From Pelodera strongyloides (Eukaryota; Nematoda; Chromadorea; Rhabditida; Rhabditidae), in the NCBI GenBank assembly GCA_036852015.1, contig JAANDG010000048.1, positions 1 through 64,000 of the forward strand: DNA of 64,000 nucleotides. The letters are read 5' to 3'. Below are positions 60,001-64,000 of this stretch, in pieces. Numbering within the stretch: the first letter of the stretch is position 1; every line of letters starts with the position of its first letter. The notes below the pieces were generated by a model, which saw only the letters and a list, made by a program, of their open reading frames with translations, made no database searches and was not told where the DNA came from. The translations under genes were made by a program, and so were the position numbers.

Positions 60001-61666
60001 TACTGATGGGTTTTGAAACTTATCGAGTGCGCATTCTTATGTAGCGTATGCAAATGAACATAAATTAGAAAAAAATAAGAAGTCCGACGTGTTTCAAAAA
60101 CCGGCCGGTATTTCGCGTTAACTAATCATTGAAGTCAAAGGTGTTTTTATTTCAGCCCGAGGTGAAGCGTCAAGAGTTTGTGCCACGTGAACTTTCTTTG
60201 AGCAGGAAACTGGAGGCCTCGTTGCCGTACAAGATGAAGCCTGTACATGATCCAAGTGAATTGGTAAGTGGTTTTATCCTTTTATCATTTGTGGTGTACT
60301 GTATATTTGGATGGTCGTATAAATTAGTATTTCCAGTCTTTTCTACCGGTAAGCGGGTGAGTTGAACGAATAGGATGCCTAAACGAAAAAAGAGAAAATG
60401 AGTTTGTGCTTGTCGAAGTTCTTTCTCAGTGTCTCAGTTATATTTTGGAGACGTATAAGATGTTGTAGTTGCCAAATTCTGATATGGATTGATTTGCAAG
60501 AATGCCAGAAATTATGTGTTTTGTTGAAGCAGCAAAAGGCGTCTATTTGTATTCAACATGATGATTGTTTTTCATTTGAGGTTTGAGATTCTCAATTGAA
60601 ACCACACTGCATATTTAAACTCCTATGTTCAGGTATCCACATCGAAGGGTAAGCGTCTGATCGCCAAGCACACGGCAGTGATCTTGGAGCCGGAGGATGC
60701 GAAGAGAGAACGGCTTGTCACTATGTTCAAGAGCATTCACAAGTGAGTCATTGTTGTTGATGTTGGGGTAGTGTAGTGGATAGCGTCACTGCGCGCTAGG
60801 AAATGGGTCGCTGGTTCGAATCCGCTGGATTAATGCACGTGCTATATCGAATCCATTGTTGTTTTGATGATACGTCCTGCGTCCAGCGTGGTACACTAGA
60901 ATGCATTGGTTATTTGATTGTTCTTTGGTACGATTAGGTGTTATGATATTCCTTAATTGATGCTCAGAATATATAAATATAATGTTTCTTCTACTTGCAG
61001 AGAGCAACAACGATGGGAACAAGAGTCTCGTGATTCGACCACCAAACACCGTGCCAGAGCGGTATGTTTTATACTTTGACCACTTTTATTTCTCGTTTTT
61101 TTAACTTGTGTTCCTTGATTAATGAAGCATTGTTAGTATCTAGTATGTAGAAACGGGGTTTCGTTTTATATTTTAGTTGTGAAACATTGCGTATTGACCA
61201 ACAACAAGAGAAATGTATTCGTTAGCATTGGAAAACATCTTTGACGCACGTCTCATGCACATGCATATTAGATTATTTATGTACTGTACTAAAAATGCCG
61301 TTCTGTTCTTTAAAGCGAAATACCGGCCGGTTTTTGAGTAGACTATGACTAGCATCCTTATGCAGCGTATGCAAATGAAAATAAATTAGAATAAAGAAAA
61401 TCGAGTTAAATTCCAGTAAATTAGCATAAATACGTAAAAAAAATACAGTTGCCCACGATGCGTTTCAAAAACCGGCCAGTATTTCGCTTTAATCAATATT
61501 GTAATACTTTCAGCAAGACGCTCAGGAGGAGAAACGCTTGCAGAGCATGAAATTGCATAAGAAGGCGATCTGCAGAAGAATGTCGAAGAATGACCAACTG
61601 AAGGCTAGAGGAGTTCGGTTATCGAACAAGCGACTCTTCAACCCCAAGATTGGACCAGCTAATTAG
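45043..61666 (+). CDS. BMS1: BMS1, ribosome-biogenesis GTPase
   Basis: BMS1 is a nucleolar GTPase of the small-subunit processome that acts with RCL1 in 18S rRNA maturation. My model has 40 coding exons, all GT-AG, in one frame, giving 1246 aa (human BMS1 is about 1280). Exons: 45043-45097, 45405-45523, 45730-45791, 46161-46260, 46537-46606, 46789-46889, 47078-47146, 47301-47420, 47709-47782, 48190-48283, 48525-48608, 48896-49000, 49597-49695, 49985-50083, 50484-50540, 50922-50987, 51287-51373, 51777-51903, 52230-52318, 52524-52632, 52859-52965, 53214-53296, 53390-53460, 53800-53891, 54051-54163, 54430-54520, 54694-54804, 55125-55197, 55487-55581, 55863-55973, 56229-56357, 56694-56816, 58833-58896, 59092-59175, 59405-59511, 59802-59870, 60156-60263, 60633-60742, 61001-61061, 61514-61666. 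The P-loop GPSKVGKST spans residues 109-117, split between exons 4 and 5. [19 protein letters not shown] and LNHLD follow, then the AARP2CN region (VHLPGVGD), an acidic middle (residues about 430-540) and the conserved C-terminal domain ([44 protein letters not shown]). The start is taken seven bases after TTTCAG. Confidence 0.96.
49088..49340 (+). mobile_element. tRNA-derived SINE, copy 2, with target duplication
   Basis: In BMS1 intron 12. The head has an A-box-like GTGGTCAAGTGGC (about 49095) and a B box GGTTCGATTCC (49140-49150). The body (GTAAAAGTTGGTAGCTGGG, CGGAGATAAATCG, ATGGCCAGTATG) matches the copy at 12843. The tail has two CACTTTATGA-like units. TATGGTGTGG flanks both sides (49078-49087 and 49341-49350), a clean 10-bp target-site duplication. 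Confidence 0.9.
51956..52121. mobile_element. TTAA MITE, subfamily B, in BMS1 intron 18
   Basis: TTGAAGCGATATAACAGTCG to AACGGCCGTTATGTTGCTTTAA, with the TTTTTTATTCTAATT core of family A. A family-F3 terminus (TTAAAGGGAGAGGCTCACGA) follows at once, sharing the TTAA. Confidence 0.8.
56908..56920. repeat. target-site duplication of the LINE (left copy)
   Basis: GCCCTTTCTACGT, repeated exactly at 58657-58669 on the other side of the element. Confidence 0.85.
56921..58656 (-). mobile_element. 5'-truncated, frameshifted non-LTR retrotransposon (Jockey/I-like) in BMS1 intron 32
   Basis: 1736 bp between exact 13-bp direct repeats. On the minus strand, open frames at 58632-58039, 58237-57608 and 57553-56987 together cover the end of an ORF2-type protein. 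They include a reverse-transcriptase region with [45 protein letters not shown] and the catalytic YADD ([13 protein letters not shown]). A C-terminal part has [11 protein letters not shown] and a Cys/His motif [17 protein letters not shown]. The frames are offset, so at least one frameshift and one stop have occurred and the endonuclease region is missing. The 3' end is a (CAA)n tail, seen as TGTTGTTGTTGTTG on the + strand. It cannot be autonomous now. Confidence 0.92.
59990..60121 (-). mobile_element. TTAA MITE family A, copy 13 (internally shortened)
   Basis: TTAAAACGAAATACTGATGG to CCGGCCGGTATTTCGCGTTAA with part of the reverse core missing. BMS1 intron 36; it ends 35 bases before the exon at 60156. 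Confidence 0.88.
60763..60832 (+). repeat. tRNA-like sequence in BMS1 intron 38
   Basis: GTAGTGTAGTGGATAGCG resembles an A box and GGTTCGAATCC is a perfect B box, about 35 bases apart. The arms do not fold into a full tRNA by eye, so a tRNA pseudogene or SINE head is likely. It has no resemblance to the SINE body at 49088. Confidence 0.5.
61309..61492 (-). mobile_element. TTAA MITE family A, copy 14, in BMS1 intron 39
   Basis: TTAAAGCGAAATACCGGCCG to CCGGCCAGTATTTCGCTTTAA, TTAA at both ends and reverse core. It ends about 20 bases before the acceptor of the last BMS1 exon. Confidence 0.93.
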
Positions 61667-62132
61667 GCACGGTGTTGTGTAATGGTGGAAACGATTAGCC
61701 TACTGTGGTTTTGCTTTTGGACCTTGGACCTTTCAGGCAATTGTGGTAAGGAGTTGTTAAGTGTACACGTATTTGTGTTTGTTGTTAGAATTTGTTTGTT
61801 AGTTGATTGGACAGTTGTGTTAGATTCCGTGTCTAGTTATCATGTGTAGTGCGATATATGATTTATCAGACTTACAAGACAAAATATCTGTTACATTGTA
61901 GTACTCATTGTTATTGTTGATTCTTTTTTCATACCCAAGGCTTATACGATTGTTATTGGTTGCCAGAAGTTTATTTGTTTTAAATTCATGAATGTGTGTT
62001 TTGCAAGTTAGAAGTTAGAACGTTATTAATGTGTGTTATTTCTACAAAACGAGAGGAAATAGAGAAGTCTTCATTGTTTATACAAGTTGCTTGTTATTGT
62101 TGTTATTTGTTATATCTGCGACTGCTTGTTAT

Positions 62133-62138
62133 AATAAA
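62133..62138 (+). terminator. BMS1 polyadenylation signal AATAAA
   Basis: AATAAA 467 bases after the BMS1 stop, followed by a T/TG-rich stretch. Confidence 0.55.
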
Positions 62139-62279
62139 CTATTGTTTTCAGTATGGGTATATATTATTTGCTTGATGATGTAAGGGCTGATTACCTCTAA
62201 AGTTCTGCAACTCGTTAGGAAGTGTACCTTTGGGTGGTCCTGTCGCATAGGCTGGAATGTGTGTTGAACTTTCATATGG

Positions 62280-62440
62280 TACCGGTGTGGGTGGGTGATT
62301 ATCCTAGAAAATTGGGCATCCGCGTGGGTAGTCCTGTTTTATAGTATCGACGTGAGTGGTCGTTGTACTACCATATGGTACCGCCGTGGGGGGTCTGATC
62401 GTATGGCGCCGCCGTGGGTGGTCCGATCATATGAAAGGCG
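62280..62440 (+). repeat. degenerate tandem repeat with GTGGGTGGTC units
   Basis: Four or five imperfect units of roughly 30-45 bases containing CCGTGGGTGGTC or GTGAGTGGTC followed by ATATGGTACC-like words. Low-complexity open frames cross it. Confidence 0.45.
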
Positions 62441-62690
62441 TTCCCTGGAGGTACCCAGTGCTAGTGTGTTGCGGAAATTTTCTACGTTATGCTTCAGATC
62501 CTGGTACTAGGTTGTCGGGCAAAGTCACTACTGTATCCACGACGTCGTGAGATGATTGGCCTTGAGTCATGGTTCTACAATTTTTCACAATTGTCGAGAA
62601 GGTTGTTTTAAATTTGAATCGTGTTAGTGGTTTCATAGTGTGGCAGTAAGCCAATGCGGGTCTATGGTTCTTGAACCAACTAAAGCGTCT

Positions 62691-62742
62691 GTTCGCAATG
62701 GAAGCAGTTAAATTGTGAAATTTAACTGCTTCCATTGCGAAC
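62691..62742. repeat. perfect 24-bp hairpin abutting a start codon
   Basis: GTTCGCAATGGAAGCAGTTAAATT, loop GTGA, and the exact complement ending at 62742. The next three bases are the ATG proposed as the start of the downstream gene. Confidence 0.9.
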
Positions 62743-63610
62743 ATGAGCGTTTACACGTGCAAAGGATACTCATTTCACAACTTGGGTCCTGTTTTGTTGT
62801 TTTCTTGGATGTATACAATATGTCTAATCTCAAATTTTCCTTTGTAGATGGAACAGTCCGGACACACTTGCCGATATACCGCGTCCATATCTGGAACTGA
62901 GCATCTGGGGCGCATTGAAAGGCGGAGAAATCATGTCGGTATTAGGTAGGGTAATTAATTGCTTAACACCACACCTTCGTGGAAGTCTTACTGTACTTCA
63001 TCACTGAACGTGAAACTTTCAAAAAAAGAAGTGCGCCGACTATGGGAGGGCAGTGAGGGCGTCCCCGCCGCTGAGGGTCGGCCCACGGGCCGCCTGCAAA
63101 AATGTGCCCGACTCGTGTGGCACACCAGTTTGTGTCATTAATTTTGGGATAGGCATAGGACCTGGACTTCCCACCCAATAAGTTTTTTACAATTAATGTT
63201 GTGGTTTTACAGGTGGACTGTTCGCTCATCCCATATATCGTCTTTATCTCAAGAAACAACTGACGCCGGAGAACACGACGCCCAACTCGCATAAGATCAT
63301 TAGGAACAAATGCAGGCGGTTACAGGTTGGTGTTCTTGATTTGTAGCGGTATGAGAAGCGTAACGTACTTGTAAAGGCCAAGGTGTTATTGACATGATAG
63401 AGTTTCCAGTGAGGTTCACCGTACGGTAATAAGGGGGTGCCCACGTAGCTTTTTGCAAAGAACAACTCTTTAACTCTTTAGGGTCGCTTCTTGTTGGCGG
63501 GCCTTTTCGCCGGCCCAGCTCTTGCTGCGCTGTACTCTACCCAGCATTCAGAGGATCACATTAGGAGACTTTGCTACAGTGTACGATGCGACCAACCGGC
63601 GATGGTTTAT
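62743..63610 (+). CDS. unrecognised membrane protein, 5' part (gene runs past the window)
   Basis: Exons 62848-62945, 63213-63325 and 63482-63610 join in one frame with GT-AG borders and end at a GTGAGT donor, so the gene continues beyond my view. The translation includes DIPRPYLELSIWGALKGG, EIMSVLGGLFAHPIYRLY, then a basic NKCRRLQ, a hydrophobic FLLAGLFAGPALAALY and YSVRCDQPAMVY. Two short hydrophobic segments suggest an integral membrane protein. The exon at 62848 begins in phase 2, so an upstream exon is needed. ATG at 62743 with a 14-base exon to 62756 (MSVYT after joining) fits the phase, but its donor is weak (GTGCAA) and a tandem start is uncertain. 118 codons are visible. I do not recognise the family. 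It starts about 1.1 kb after BMS1 on the same strand. Confidence 0.6.
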
Positions 63611-63786
63611 GTGAGTATCGTGGTTTTGTTGAAGCGTTTTTTACTGCGGTCGCGTGCATGACTTGTGTCGTATGAACGCTATTTTTAATTTAGCAGCAGG
63701 AGTACTTACCCAATGGTAACCATGGTATGGGAATACGGGCTGTGTTTAGATTGAACTGTTTAGTTCTTATATATATATATAGATTC

Positions 63787-63845
<59 letters not shown>

Positions 63846-64000
63846 CGTTACCCAACAAAGCGGGTCGAGAAAAAAGAAACAAGGAAAAGGAGAATAACAA
63901 CAAAAAGCAAACAACAAACTCAACAATAAACATAACACGAATACACAACAACAACAAAAACGAACAGAAATTACGATGAACGAATATTTCTAATAGACCT
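63611..64000. other. intron with (TA)n microsatellite, window end
   Basis: Starts at the GTGAGT donor of the preceding exon. (TA)n runs from about 63767 to 63841, followed by an A-rich, AACAA-rich stretch to the window end. No exon is seen. Confidence 0.6.

Larger units (their letters stand above)
61667..62690. other. BMS1 3' UTR and intergenic DNA
   Basis: TG-rich then mixed sequence with no supported exon. AATAAA at 62133-62138 is the likely BMS1 polyadenylation signal. At about 62280-62440 there are several imperfect repeats of a GGTACCGSCGTGGGTGGTC-like unit. Confidence 0.55.

Overview
This window is eukaryotic nuclear DNA: AT-rich, with many short GT-AG introns, simple-sequence tracts and a dense load of short transposable elements. 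The likeliest source is a nematode, at moderate confidence. The reasons are short stretches of TTAGGC-type repeat (the nematode telomere unit) inside introns and intergenic DNA, TTTCAG-type splice acceptors lying only a few bases before start codons (as in trans-spliced genes), and a nematode-like reticulon. No bacterial gene, CRISPR array or rRNA is visible.

Layout, all genes on the + strand. (1) 2393-17955: a reticulon gene. A conserved reticulon homology domain (seven exons, 15468-17955, C-terminal KKDQ) can be joined to up to four first coding exons (2393, 10278, 12253, 14717), all ending in phase 1. (2) 22976-42020: an unrecognised single-pass membrane protein. Six common exons (39180-42020) can be joined to four alternative starts (22976+23175, 25534, 28664, 34752), all ending in phase 0. 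(3) 45043-61666: a complete 40-exon gene for BMS1, the GTPase of small-subunit ribosome biogenesis, 1246 aa by my splice model. (4) 62743-63610 and beyond: the start of an unrecognised membrane-protein gene that runs off the window.

Between and inside the genes lie mobile elements. The main one is a family of about 180-bp inverted-terminal-repeat elements with TTAA target sites (about 20 copies in two subfamilies). With it occur several large foldback elements that share the TTAA site and terminal AG bases; at least three foldbacks abut a 180-bp element and share one TTAA with it. Other elements are a 5'-truncated, frameshifted LINE inside BMS1 with a 13-bp target duplication, tRNA-derived SINEs (one with a 10-bp target duplication), and other dispersed repeats.

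The four genes have no obvious shared pathway. The most notable biology is the two adjacent genes that each carry an array of phase-matched alternative first exons spread over 10-16 kb, and the TTAA foldback system that fills their introns.
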